A model generated the notes under the pieces. The model did no database searches, was not told where the DNA came from, and saw only the letters and a list, made by a program, of their open reading frames with translations. A stretch of DNA of 64,000 nucleotides from UBA6244 sp963676875 (GTDB taxonomy: Bacteria; Bacteroidota; Bacteroidia; Bacteroidales; F082), in contig OY781436.1 of the NCBI GenBank assembly GCA_963676875.1, positions 2,604,001 to 2,668,000 on the forward strand, read 5' to 3'. The translations under genes and the position numbers were made by a program. Positions 8,440-16,909 of the stretch are shown piece after piece (the first letter of the stretch is position 1; each line of letters opens with the position of its first letter).

Positions 8440-9274
8440 AATCGTCTAGTGAGTTAATAACTGTTTTAAGTCTTTCAACTATGTATTCTAAGTTTTTATG
8501 TATAAAACTGGGGTCGTTTGCATCAAACTCTAATTCCTTTTTTCTTAAATGGTTAACACTTTTGTACTTCTTTTTTCTACCATTTTGTAAAACACCAAGT
8601 GTCCAATTTCCGCCACCAGAATCTGCATAGTCTCTGTAGGATTCAAGTTCTTCGCTATCGTAATGTAAATCAGCATTCTCATTGCGAAAATCTACTCCAA
8701 CTTTTGTCATATTATGCTTCTCCCTGAGAAGCCTTAACCAACTATTTGCCGATTTGGTACCGCCAAATAAATTTGGAGCATTTAATTCAAACGCTATTTG
8801 ATATAATCCATTAGATTCATTAATGATATCCCAAAAGGCAAACTTGTCAACGAGAAAGTCTAATTTAATCTCGTATCCGCTGGAATAGGCAGTTTGCTTG
8901 GTCAATTGATACAACACATTCTTTACATTCTCTGGTGTTGCAACTTGTGTTGAATGTTCAAAGGCAATGATTTGCCTATCAGTATCAATAATAAAAAACA
9001 GTTTTTCCCAATTTTGAATATCTTCTTCATTAAAAAGTTCTTTATCAAGTTGGATAACATGCGTGTCTGTACTTTTTAGAAGGTATCCAATTAACACGTT
9101 GTCATCAAGATTTTTATTTAAAAACCGTGCTGTATAATTCCTGTTATAATATTTTGTTTCCATTTTGTTTGTTAATGGAAATGTAAATAAGTCTTTAGGT
9201 TCTATGCCTTCTTCAAGAGGGAAAAGTGTAAAAGATGATTTTACTACAAAATATCGGATTGCGAAAAAATTCAT
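8426..9274 (-). CDS. soluble protein of unknown function, paired with membrane protein
   Basis: 282 residues, no signal peptide or membrane helix. I do not recognise the family. Notable stretches are FELNAPNLFGGTKSANSW (about 170-187), SGGGNWTLGVLQNGRKKKYK (about 224-243) and an acidic C-terminus. Its alpha/beta content and length suggest a sensor or regulatory partner. It is the first gene of a two-gene unit with the four-helix membrane protein, with a 14 bp overlap. Its start lies 40 nt from an ACCCAAC edge (9314-9320; minus strand GTTGGGT, an attC R'-like heptamer), just where repeat copy B begins. Confidence 0.65.
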   Translation of the reverse strand: MNFFAIRYFVVKSSFTLFPLEEGIEPKDLFTFPLTNKMETKYYNRNYTARFLNKNLDDNVLIGYLLKSTDTHVIQLDKELFNEEDIQNWEKLFFIIDTDRQIIAFEHSTQVATPENVKNVLYQLTKQTAYSSGYEIKLDFLVDKFAFWDIINESNGLYQIAFELNAPNLFGGTKSANSWLRLLREKHNMTKVGVDFRNENADLHYDSEELESYRDYADSGGGNWTLGVLQNGRKKKYKSVNHLRKKELEFDANDPSFIHKNLEYIVERLKTVINSLDDFENE

Positions 9275-9320
9275 ATTATGTGTTTTTCAATATTAATACA
9301 AACAAGCGAATAAACCCAAC

Positions 9321-9754
9321 TCATACCATTATTCACAACAATAGATCTATCTGTCATTTCCTTTGATATTTAGGTGTTTATGCATTTTCCATCGTTTATA
9401 AACGTTTATCCGACTTTTTCTGATGTCAATTTTTGTCGTTTTGGTTAAACTATCGTTTCAAACCACATCGATCAAAACCAGATATCTGTTGACACTTTGC
9501 TCAAGGTACGGATTCACGGAATAGGTATTTTTAGTTGTTTGTAGATTTTTGGTAGCTCAAATGTAATACAATTATTTATAAGTAGCTCACTGTGAGTGAA
9601 TTTATTTTCAATTGAATAGTTAGCATAACTTTGATCGGAGCACCTGATATCCCGAAGCATCGGTACTTCGGTACGACAGGCATGACATCATTCGATACAG
9701 GTGGCACACTTTGCTCCGGTATGAGTGGCACAAGATTGAGCGGTTTATCCACGA
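9321..9754. repeat. island repeat family, copy B
   Basis: Homology to the other copies is patchy at first (TCATACCATT) and clear from about 9451 (CACATCGATCAAAACCAGAT) to GAGCGGTTTATCC at about 9751. It contains TTATAAGTAGCTCACTGTGAGT and the terminal GGTATGAGTGGCACA. It begins at the AAC edge at 9320 and loses homology right after GGTTTATCC. In copies C and D this is the point where receiver-domain fragments begin. No coding sequence is supported. Confidence 0.7.
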
Positions 9755-9916
9755 ACCAAAACGAAAAAATCAAAGGAAACGGCCAAAGAAATTATCCAAT
9801 AAAATAAGCAATCATTTTTCTAAGTGCATAAAATCGCAATGTAGTTCAATCCCGCAAATGCGGGACTGGGTCGTGCCGACCGCATAGAGTCCTATTTATT
9901 AGCAGTAGGCTTTTTA
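9755..9916. other. non-coding gap with a perfect hairpin
   Basis: This stretch holds TCCCGCA-AA-TGCGGGA (9850-9865), a perfect 7 bp stem about 50 nt downstream of the stop of the 458-residue gene on the minus strand. It lacks a T-run, so it may be a weak terminator or the core of another decayed junction. I see nothing else. Confidence 0.35.
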
Positions 9917-11293
9917 TTATTTCCATGGTATCATTTCTTCAGCTTGACTCATATATTCTGCATTTGAACACCTGTTGAAATACTTTTCTTGAAACCCTAA
10001 GATTCTTAAAAATGATAGTTCCATATACCAGAGGCATAATTGTAGTGCTTCATATTTTGCAAGAAAATGAATTTTGCTGAGTTTCTTTCTTTTCTCACTT
10101 TGAGAATGTACAATTGCATTTCTTATTTGAACAATTGCTTCAGGAGCGTCGATTACTTCAACATTTTCGTGGACAAATTTGGTTAGTTCTTTAAATTTCT
10201 CAGGTACACTTGTATTTACATCTATTTGAGATAAGAGTAATCGTATTTTATTTGATGCACTAATACTCTCTGAGTCTTTTCCTATGATCATGTTTTTGTC
10301 TTCAACAATCCACCAATTATATATAAGTTCAAGAGCAGTTTGTGCCATTATTATTGAACCATCAGTAAAACCAGAATTCCCATTTGATTCTACATACCAA
10401 TGGAGAAATGAAGTAATAAAGTTTCTGTTGTCAGAGTTCTTCCATAATGAATAAAACTCTCGCCAAATTGATTCAATTCCTTTTAAGGATAATCGTTGAG
10501 GCCAACTATTAACGGATTTATAATCATCTATTATGTAGTTTGTGTAATTACTCCATATAGTTTCTTCTTCATGAATGCCATGAACAAATATGGGAGATGT
10601 CCTTCTTCCATTTAGGAAACTTAAAAATGATCCTAAACAATGAATTATATTATTCGATTCATCGAAATTTATAGCACCATTTTTTCTGAATAATTGTCCA
10701 TCATATAAGATTAAAAATCCCCCTTTTTCATTTAAGGATTCATTTAGATTTTTATAATCCATTCTTTTATCTAAAATTATGGAATAGTCATTGTTTTCTA
10801 ATGATATTCTTCCTCTAATTGTGTGTATTACACTCTCATCTTGCACTTTAAATAATTGTCCATGGAATTCCCGAAGATTTGGAATAGAGAATAGTAGTTT
10901 TTCTACAGGAATAGACTTGTCGCCAATAATTGTTCGATTCGCGAATGTTCCTTTAACTAGCGAGTTACTACCTTTATTTCCATAGTTAATAGTAGAAATA
11001 AAACCTGTTCCGCATTCCAAACCGTTGACGAAAACAATAAAGTCATCATTTCTTCGACCTATTTGCACAAGTTCTTTTAACTCAATATTTGGGTAGCCTT
11101 CAAAATATGCTCCAGTTCTAGGATACCATAAGAATTCAATTGTCCCTTTTATGGGAATAACTGTTTTACTAATATGAATCTCAAATATGCCCTCATAGAT
11201 TTTTGTTGAAGAATTGACTACGGTCATTTTATTTTTGCTCTCAATTCTTGTTGGTATATTCTCAAATCTATTTTCTAATTCAGGCTGTTTCAT
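9917..11293 (-). CDS. HEPN-like protein, possible ApeA-type
   Basis: 458 residues. The N-terminal half is beta-rich (IYEGIFEIHISK, FLWYPRTGAYFEG) and resembles the N-terminal region of ApeA-like proteins. The C-terminal half is helical and ends with QIRNAIVHSQSEKRKK. Here R391 to H396 gives an R-X4-H motif, the active-site signature of HEPN RNases, preceded by TALELIYNWWIVED and followed by a long helix. ApeA is an anti-phage HEPN protein of similar layout but usually longer (about 600 residues). Assignment to that exact family is uncertain; the HEPN call is better supported. Its start is 39 nt from a TGCTAAC edge (11332-11338), where repeat copy C begins. Confidence 0.55.
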   Translation of the reverse strand: MKQPELENRFENIPTRIESKNKMTVVNSSTKIYEGIFEIHISKTVIPIKGTIEFLWYPRTGAYFEGYPNIELKELVQIGRRNDDFIVFVNGLECGTGFISTINYGNKGSNSLVKGTFANRTIIGDKSIPVEKLLFSIPNLREFHGQLFKVQDESVIHTIRGRISLENNDYSIILDKRMDYKNLNESLNEKGGFLILYDGQLFRKNGAINFDESNNIIHCLGSFLSFLNGRRTSPIFVHGIHEEETIWSNYTNYIIDDYKSVNSWPQRLSLKGIESIWREFYSLWKNSDNRNFITSFLHWYVESNGNSGFTDGSIIMAQTALELIYNWWIVEDKNMIIGKDSESISASNKIRLLLSQIDVNTSVPEKFKELTKFVHENVEVIDAPEAIVQIRNAIVHSQSEKRKKLSKIHFLAKYEALQLCLWYMELSFLRILGFQEKYFNRCSNAEYMSQAEEMIPWK

Positions 11294-11338
11294 TTTAATT
11301 TTGTTGTTTTCTTAAGCTTACTGCTAACTCCCTTATAC

Positions 11339-11758
11339 CTTCACCAGCAAAACCCCCACTTGATTCTTTTTTATGCCTCATTAGGTTGAAGCTAGTCATT
11401 TTTATGTGTTTCTAAACGTTTAAATTTTTTTTTCTCTCATTGCTATTTCATTGTACCATTGTCCAAAAACCATATCCATCAAAACCAGATATCTGTTGAC
11501 ACTTTGCTCAAGGTACGGATTCACGGAATTGGTATTTTTAGTTGTTTGTAGATTTTTGGCAGCTCAAATGTAATACTTTATTTTATAAGTAGCTCACTGT
11601 GAGTATTTTTTTGCTGGTGTGTCTACGGAAACTGCTCCACGATAGTTAAAGCATAGGTATTATAAAATAGTTTGGCATGCAGAAGTGCGGGAACCTCGCA
11701 ATGGTACAAGTGGCACAATGACTCCAGTGTTTTTGGCATAAGATGGAGTGGTTTATCC
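11339..11758. repeat. island repeat family, copy C
   Basis: It begins directly after the TGCTAAC edge with TCCCTTATACCTTCACCAGC, identical to the start of copy A over that segment. It runs through GTTTCTAAACGTTT, AACCAGATATCTGTTGACAC, GGATTCACGGAATTGG and AAGTAGCTCACTGTGAGT to GGAGTGGTTTATCCA. Its end fuses directly with a receiver-domain fragment. Confidence 0.75.
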
Positions 11759-11905
11759 AACAAAGAGGTGGTTATCATTGCGCAAACTGCATTTGGACTG
11801 GAGGGTGATCGTGAAAAGTCACTTAATGCCGGATGCAATGATTATATTTCCAAGCCAATCGACCGAGATGAGTTTCTTGAGTTGATTCAAAAATATTTTG
11901 GGCAT
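11759..11905 (+). pseudogene. receiver-domain fragment (response regulator C-terminus), copy 1
   Basis: The frame gives NKEVVIIAQTAFGLEGDREK followed by SLNAGCNDYISKPIDRDEFL and ELIQKYFG, which is beta-4 to alpha-5 of a REC domain including the conserved K of SKPID. The phosphoacceptor Asp and the first 60 residues are missing, so it is a broken piece. It closely resembles the last 55 residues of the hybrid kinase encoded at 17631-23810 (KEVIIVAQTAFGLAGDKERA). It starts exactly where repeat C ends. Confidence 0.8.
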
Positions 11906-12005
11906 GACTCATCCAAATTTCACGAATTAGTTTTAAGAGCCGGATGGCAAAACCAAAACTTTTCCAACGGAATGGCGGCTGGTTGTCGATATTGGTACAA
12001 CCTAA

Positions 12006-12268
12006 ACAAGGAGCCCCACAGGAATGGAAGGATGCGCCGTTGCCCAAAGCCCTCATTTGGGCACCATGCTCACGATAGAAAAGCTCCAAAAACGAGGATA
12101 TGAATCACGCGCAAACGTTTATCATCAAATTTCGCCCCAGGAGCCTTCGATTTACTTCCCTTGATCTAAAGAACCCTCGTATACGAGACCACGACTCCGA
12201 TAGCCATTGGGGGTGGTGTGAGAGGCGCACTCCGTCAGTTAATTCTGGCGGAGCCGTCTACTCGATTA
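12006..12268 (+). mobile_element. group II intron 3' remnant (maturase tail plus domain V/VI)
   Basis: An open frame ending at 12164 reads VAQSPHLGTMLTIEKLQKRG then YESRANVYHQI, which resembles the C-terminal tail of Bacteroidota group II intron reverse transcriptases. It is followed by GAACCCTCGTATACGAGACC, then GGTGGTGTGAGAGG, then the hairpin CTCCGTCAG-TTAATT-CTGGCGGAG, then CCGTCTACTCGATT. This order matches the usual domain V, domain VI and 3' end of such introns. Domain V looks disrupted by extra bases (about 12189-12208). The 5' ribozyme and most of the reverse transcriptase are absent, so it is dead. Confidence 0.65.
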
Positions 12269-13438
12269 CAAACAGTTTTTCCATTTATCAATTTTTTCTC
12301 TGTTAATCTCCAAATTATCGTATTTAGAAGTTTTAACAGTATTGAAAAAATCAATTTCTTGTTTTATCTCTTTATTGTCTAATCCCATAAAATTACAACG
12401 TCTAATGAATTCCTCTTTAAAGTCATTGTCAATGGTATTATCCCAGCCTTTCTTTAATAGGTGTTCCTGAATGGGTTTGTAGAAAACCATGCCAGTGAAA
12501 ACATCCTGATATAAAAGGCTGTCAACACTCCATCCGACGGGAATAAGGTCGAATTTTTCTTTTCCAAAAGGTGTGCTATTCATAGAAAAACCAACGTCGG
12601 TTTTGTTATTTGATTCAAAACAATAGTCCCAATAACCATCTTTTACAACTGAATATTCTTTCCAATTATCAGGATGGGCAAGTCCAAGAATACAAACCGA
12701 TGCCACTTTATCTCCAAAATTGTTCTTTAAATGAGCTCCGAAGTTTCTTCTTGGGTCATCTTTTGAATAGTGCGTATTTTTTAAATAAGCGTGTCGGGTA
12801 TTCATAATAACCAAAGCCTTTTTCTTTCCATTGCGTGTTTCCTGAATATTTTGATATTGACGAATGAAATTATTGGCCATAAGAGAATCTCTGTAATTAA
12901 AATCGTCACCTCCGTCAAAACGGTCATATTCTTCTTCTGTTTTACAATTATTCCAATCAAAAGCTAAATCACAAGGATAGAGATGTACTTTCTTGTCTGA
13001 TTTACTGTTCAGTTTGTATAATTCCTTTATTAACCATGGATAACTATATGCAAACCAAAGATGATTATAATCTGCCTGGTGGTATAAATCATTTACCTTT
13101 TTATTAATCTGTATTGAGTCAAGTCCTTGTTCATTAAAAAATGAATTAAGTTTTGGGGCAAGATTTGTAACACCCACTTCTGTATAAACAGCCCCTACAT
13201 TTTCAATAAAATAAGAGTCTGATATTACGTCCATAAAAAGGTTGTATTCTGTAAATTCAGCATGGTCCCTTTCCATTAGTATGACAATGTCGTATTGTTC
13301 ATATAGGCTTATTATATAATCTTTTGCAGTTAGTTTCTGTCTTTGGACAAAACTCATCATACTGTCCTCCTTATTGCTGCTGCAGGATGACAGAGCTAAG
13401 AATATTACAAGAATTAAATAGTTAATTTTCTTACTCAT
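12266..13438 (-). CDS. lipoprotein, erythromycin-esterase/ChaN-like fold
   Basis: 390 residues. The N-terminus MSKKINYLILVIFLALSSCS carries a lipobox (LSSC), so it is lipidated and probably faces the periplasm or outer membrane. DIVILMERDHAEFTEYNLF (about 50-68) and ALVIMNTRHAYL (about 208-219) fit the loose E/H and (N/R)H motifs of the EreA/ChaN/TIKI superfamily. That group includes haem-binding proteins, esterases and proteases. The exact activity cannot be read from the sequence. The last codons overlap the end of the intron remnant by three bases on the opposite strand. Confidence 0.5.
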   Translation of the reverse strand: MSKKINYLILVIFLALSSCSSNKEDSMMSFVQRQKLTAKDYIISLYEQYDIVILMERDHAEFTEYNLFMDVISDSYFIENVGAVYTEVGVTNLAPKLNSFFNEQGLDSIQINKKVNDLYHQADYNHLWFAYSYPWLIKELYKLNSKSDKKVHLYPCDLAFDWNNCKTEEEYDRFDGGDDFNYRDSLMANNFIRQYQNIQETRNGKKKALVIMNTRHAYLKNTHYSKDDPRRNFGAHLKNNFGDKVASVCILGLAHPDNWKEYSVVKDGYWDYCFESNNKTDVGFSMNSTPFGKEKFDLIPVGWSVDSLLYQDVFTGMVFYKPIQEHLLKKGWDNTIDNDFKEEFIRRCNFMGLDNKEIKQEIDFFNTVKTSKYDNLEINREKIDKWKNCL

Positions 13439-13460
13439 TATTGGTCAGTTTAAATTGTTT

Positions 13461-13898
13461 GTAACTAATATATAAAAACACACCTATGCCCTTTATCTCC
13501 ACTATACCATCACTGCCCATACCCCCATTTGATTTTGCTTTACGCCTCATTAGGTTGAAGTTAGTCATGTTTATGTGTTTCTAAACGTTTAAATTTTTTT
13601 TCTCTCAGTGCTATTTCAGTCTACTATTGTCGGCAACCACATCAATCAAAACCAGATATCTGTTGACTTTTTGCTCAAGGTACGGATTCACGGAATTGGT
13701 ATTTTTAGTCGTTTGCTGTTATTTAGTTGCTCAAATGTAATACAATTTTTTATAAGTAGCTCACTGTGAGTAGTTTTTTTGCGGTTGTATCTACGGAAAT
13801 TGCTCCATGATAGTTGAAGCAAGAGTGCCACTCATACCGTAGCAGAAGTGTGGGAACTTCGCTGCGGTATAAGTGGCACAAAGTGGAGTGGTTTATCC
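13461..13898. repeat. island repeat family, copy D
   Basis: It begins with GTAACTAATATATAAA (compare copy A, ATTACTAGTGTATAAA). It continues with CTATACCATCACTGCCC, TTTCTAAACGTTTAAA, AACCAGATATCTGTTGAC, GGATTCACGGAATTGG and AAGTAGCTCACTGTGAGT, and ends at GGAGTGGTTTATCC. Within it, GTGCCACTCATACCGTAGC (13825-13843) and GCTGCGGTATAAGTGGCAC (13861-13879) form a 17/19 inverted repeat absent from copies A-C. A receiver fragment follows directly. Confidence 0.75.
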
Positions 13899-14054
13899 AA
13901 CAAAGATATGGTTATCAAGGTACAAACTGCATTTGGATTGGAGGGTAATCGTGAGAAGTCACTTAATGTCGGGTGCAATGATTATATTTTCAAGCCAATT
14001 GACCGAGATGAGTTTCTTGAGTTGATTCACAAGTATTTTGGTCGTAATGATTGA
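13899..14054 (+). pseudogene. receiver-domain fragment (response regulator C-terminus), copy 2
   Basis: Reads NKDMVIKVQTAFGLEGNREK then SLNVGCNDYIFKPIDRDEFL and ELIHKYFGRND, then stop at 14054. It keeps the original C-terminal end but lacks the N-terminal 60-70 residues of a REC domain, including the phosphoacceptor. It is about 85% identical in protein to the fragment at 11759 and begins at the same point relative to the repeat. Confidence 0.8.
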
Positions 14055-14348
14055 CTTTGTCTGCCAGGTTTCGTTTTGTGAAGTTCGAGGACAATATTCA
14101 TTTCAAATAAAAACTATTTCATGGGTATTGGGAGGGAGTACCCATCCATAATCGCTTCAATTGCTACTTTGGGTTTGCTTTCAGAAGGAAATGACCTTCT
14201 CGGTCTTTGGATATGGCAAAAATATGGTAAGTAATAATTTGTTTGAATAGTTTTTTTGATCATTTCATATACATGTTTGGTAAACATTATGTGTTACAAA
14301 TTCAACTAGTTGAATTGTAGGTTCGTCAATTTGTTTTGAAAAAGGATT
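14055..14348. other. gap without a recognisable gene
   Basis: The only structure seen is an inverted repeat ATGGGTA (14121-14127) / TACCCAT (14139-14145). No open frame or RNA gene is convincing. Confidence 0.5.
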
Positions 14349-14380
14349 AAAAAAGCGACCATCTTAAATAAGATAGTCGC
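14349..14380 (-). terminator. rho-independent terminator of the TonB receptor operon
   Basis: On the minus strand the stem GCGACTATCTTA / TAAGATGGTCGC (14355-14380) is followed by TTTTTT. It lies about 45 nt beyond the receptor's stop codon. Confidence 0.8.
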
Positions 14381-14424
14381 TTGGGTAGTTATTCAATAAA
14401 CCAAAAAGGTTGGGGCATTCATGA

Positions 14425-16797
14425 TCATTTTAGCATGTTTCCAACTTTTAAACCAACATATATTGTTCTTGGATTGATGGGGCCGTAGATGTATCCCGGA
14501 TCGCGATCAATTCCTTCGTCAAAGTCATTTTGGTAGGAATTAAAGAGGTTCTTAACTCCGGCAAAAAGTTGAAGACTGGCTCCATTTATACGAATGGTAT
14601 ATTGCCCTTTAAATCCTGCATCGTAAAACGACCCTGATTTAATTAACTCGCCTTCTTCAGGATTCAAGGCTTTTTGACCGAAATACGGTACCAGCATGGA
14701 GCCGGTATAGTTAAAAGTAGCCGAAATGGACCATAATTTGTTTAATTGCCAATCTGTAGTCAGGTAGCCATATTGTTCGGGGGTACGCAGAAAGTTTTTT
14801 TCATTAAATTCTTGTGCTTCTTCATATTTGCTTCTTTGAATTGTAAATCCGGCTGTCAGATTCAGTTTTGATATTGTGGCCAAGTTCATTTCCAGATTAA
14901 CGCCCTGAACCGAAGCTCCTTTTTTAGCATTTTCGCGGGTATAAATTACCACTCCGTTTTGGTTTGGTTGGCTATATGTGTTGGTAAATGGATTGCTCAA
15001 TAAGGTGTAAAAACCCTCAACCAAAAGGCTCAGGTTTATTTTCTCCCACGACCGGCTGGCATCAAACGAAGCCATAAAGCTATGGCTGTTTTCTTGTTTT
15101 AAGTTGGGATCGTTTTGATGAATCACCTGACGCGACCCTGAGGTTTCGATGTGTAAATCTTCATCAAAAATTTGGGGTGCCCTGTAGCCCTGTCCATAAC
15201 TCAATCGTGCTTGAAGATGTTCAAAAATATCATACAAAAAACTAATGCGCGGACTCAACACATTTCCACTTTTATCTGAGCCTTCAACGCTGTGATCGGT
15301 AACTGTATAATGATCAAAACGACCTCCTAATGATATTTTTAGTCGTGACAGTGTGTATTCGTATTGTGCAAAAATACTTGAAGTAGAAGTTTCCTGATCA
15401 GCAATGGTAACATTGTCGGTATGAGGAATTGACTGGATAGTGTCGTCAACAATCACAGCATTTTGAAAGTCGGGATAGCCCAATTTAACGTCTTTTAGCC
15501 ATTCTCCACGGGTTTCCAGGCCGGTTACCAATTTTGCATTTCCGAAACCGGCATTATACTGAATGCCGGCATTATAGGAAAAATCATTTGTTTTTCCATA
15601 GTCACTAAGCGATTGGTTGGCTCCATAATACGAGTCGCGGTGTATGTATTGGCCGGCAGCAAAAACCGTCAGCAAATCTTGTTTACGAACAAATTGTTCA
15701 TAGGTAAGGGCACCGGTGGTGAGGTTGTGTTCTACGGCCTCGGCAATATTGCTTTCGTGTAAGGGATAGTCAAATTTATCACCTCCGCGACGTTTTTCTT
15801 GAATATTGAAAAAATCCAACGATAGTTTATTTCTTTCGCTGAAACGATGAAAGAGCCGTGAACCAATGGTGGTATTGCGTAATGAGGCAATTTCCGAGAA
15901 TTTGTCGCCATTGGCATCAAATGGTTGCCGATTGCGGTAAAAGCCGTACACGGCCATGCCAGTTCTGTTGTCTGATGACACCAGCGAAGTATTCATGTTT
16001 ACCGACAAGTCGTTGGCCACTTTATCTGCATCTTCCATCCCAACACCGGTAAAGGCATGGTTTATCCCAAACTCATAACTGTTGCTAATGGGGTCTTTTA
16101 ATATCAGATTGATGGTACCTGCAACAGCATTGCTGCCATACAAGGCAGAACCACCTCCCCTGATTACTTCCACTCGTTCGATCATGTTTGAAGGGATGAG
16201 TTCCAGTCCATAAACTCCGGCCAATCCACTAAAAATGGGTCTGCTATTGATCAGAATTTGTGAATATGGGCCGTCCATTCCATTCATTCTCACCTGAGTA
16301 AATCCACAATTCTGGCAGTCGTTCTCCATCCGTAAACCCGGACAAAAATTTAACCCCTCACTTAGGGTAACTGCATCGGTATTCCGGAAAATTTTGCGGC
16401 CAATGGTATTGACGATGGTCGATGATTCGGTTCTGTTTCTTTCGTTTCGGTCGCCCGTTACCACCACTTCTTCCAGTCCCAATGCGTCTTTTTCCAACTC
16501 AAAGTCAATGGTCAGGGTTTGGCCTTTGTCGATCACAACTTTTAATTCTTTTGGTTTGAACCCCAATGATTGAGCCTTGATTGTTAATTCGCCGATAGGC
16601 AGATTTACCATTCTGTAATGGCCGGTCTCGTCGGTTGTTGTGCCGATGGTGGTACCGGATACACTGATGGTTGCGAAGGAAATATGCTCACCACAACAAA
16701 TCACATGACCAACAATATTGGCATCGGTATGATTTTTTTGTGCATGGATTTGTGAGGATAGCAATATCACGATTATTAGAAAACTTAATCTTTTCAT
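14425..16797 (-). CDS. TonB-dependent outer-membrane receptor
   Basis: 790 residues. Order: signal peptide (1-19), a carboxypeptidase-regulatory-like beta-sandwich (about 25-110, HISFATISVSGTTIGTTTDE), a plug domain (about 125-235, with EEVVVTGDRNERN before it and VEVIRGGGSALYGSNAVAGT near its end), then a 22-strand-type barrel ending in an aromatic-poor VGLKVGNMLK. The plug includes NDCQNCGFTQVRMNGMDGPY, a cysteine-containing variant seen in a subset of Bacteroidota receptors. It imports a ligand across the outer membrane using TonB energy. The upstream histidine-rich protein suggests a metal (zinc, copper or cobalt) or a metal complex, which is inference. It has its own terminator. Confidence 0.9.
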   Translation of the reverse strand: MKRLSFLIIVILLSSQIHAQKNHTDANIVGHVICCGEHISFATISVSGTTIGTTTDETGHYRMVNLPIGELTIKAQSLGFKPKELKVVIDKGQTLTIDFELEKDALGLEEVVVTGDRNERNRTESSTIVNTIGRKIFRNTDAVTLSEGLNFCPGLRMENDCQNCGFTQVRMNGMDGPYSQILINSRPIFSGLAGVYGLELIPSNMIERVEVIRGGGSALYGSNAVAGTINLILKDPISNSYEFGINHAFTGVGMEDADKVANDLSVNMNTSLVSSDNRTGMAVYGFYRNRQPFDANGDKFSEIASLRNTTIGSRLFHRFSERNKLSLDFFNIQEKRRGGDKFDYPLHESNIAEAVEHNLTTGALTYEQFVRKQDLLTVFAAGQYIHRDSYYGANQSLSDYGKTNDFSYNAGIQYNAGFGNAKLVTGLETRGEWLKDVKLGYPDFQNAVIVDDTIQSIPHTDNVTIADQETSTSSIFAQYEYTLSRLKISLGGRFDHYTVTDHSVEGSDKSGNVLSPRISFLYDIFEHLQARLSYGQGYRAPQIFDEDLHIETSGSRQVIHQNDPNLKQENSHSFMASFDASRSWEKINLSLLVEGFYTLLSNPFTNTYSQPNQNGVVIYTRENAKKGASVQGVNLEMNLATISKLNLTAGFTIQRSKYEEAQEFNEKNFLRTPEQYGYLTTDWQLNKLWSISATFNYTGSMLVPYFGQKALNPEEGELIKSGSFYDAGFKGQYTIRINGASLQLFAGVKNLFNSYQNDFDEGIDRDPGYIYGPINPRTIYVGLKVGNMLK

Positions 16798-16909
16798 TAA
16801 TATGGTTTTTTGGCATTTATGGGCATAATCTGCCCATTGATTGATATTAAATTCTATTTGTAATTGATTGATTTAGTGGCGCAAACCTCTAAAGATGTTT
16901 TAGTTGACA

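Noticed and set aside
7918..9274. Assignment of the two-gene unit to the Kiwa system
   Set aside because: Only the four-helix count is similar. Gene order is reversed and no sequence motif of KwaB could be recognised.
11623..12306. Open frames around the receiver fragment and intron remnant (both strands)
   Set aside because: They cross the boundaries of unrelated remnants, so they cannot encode single proteins.
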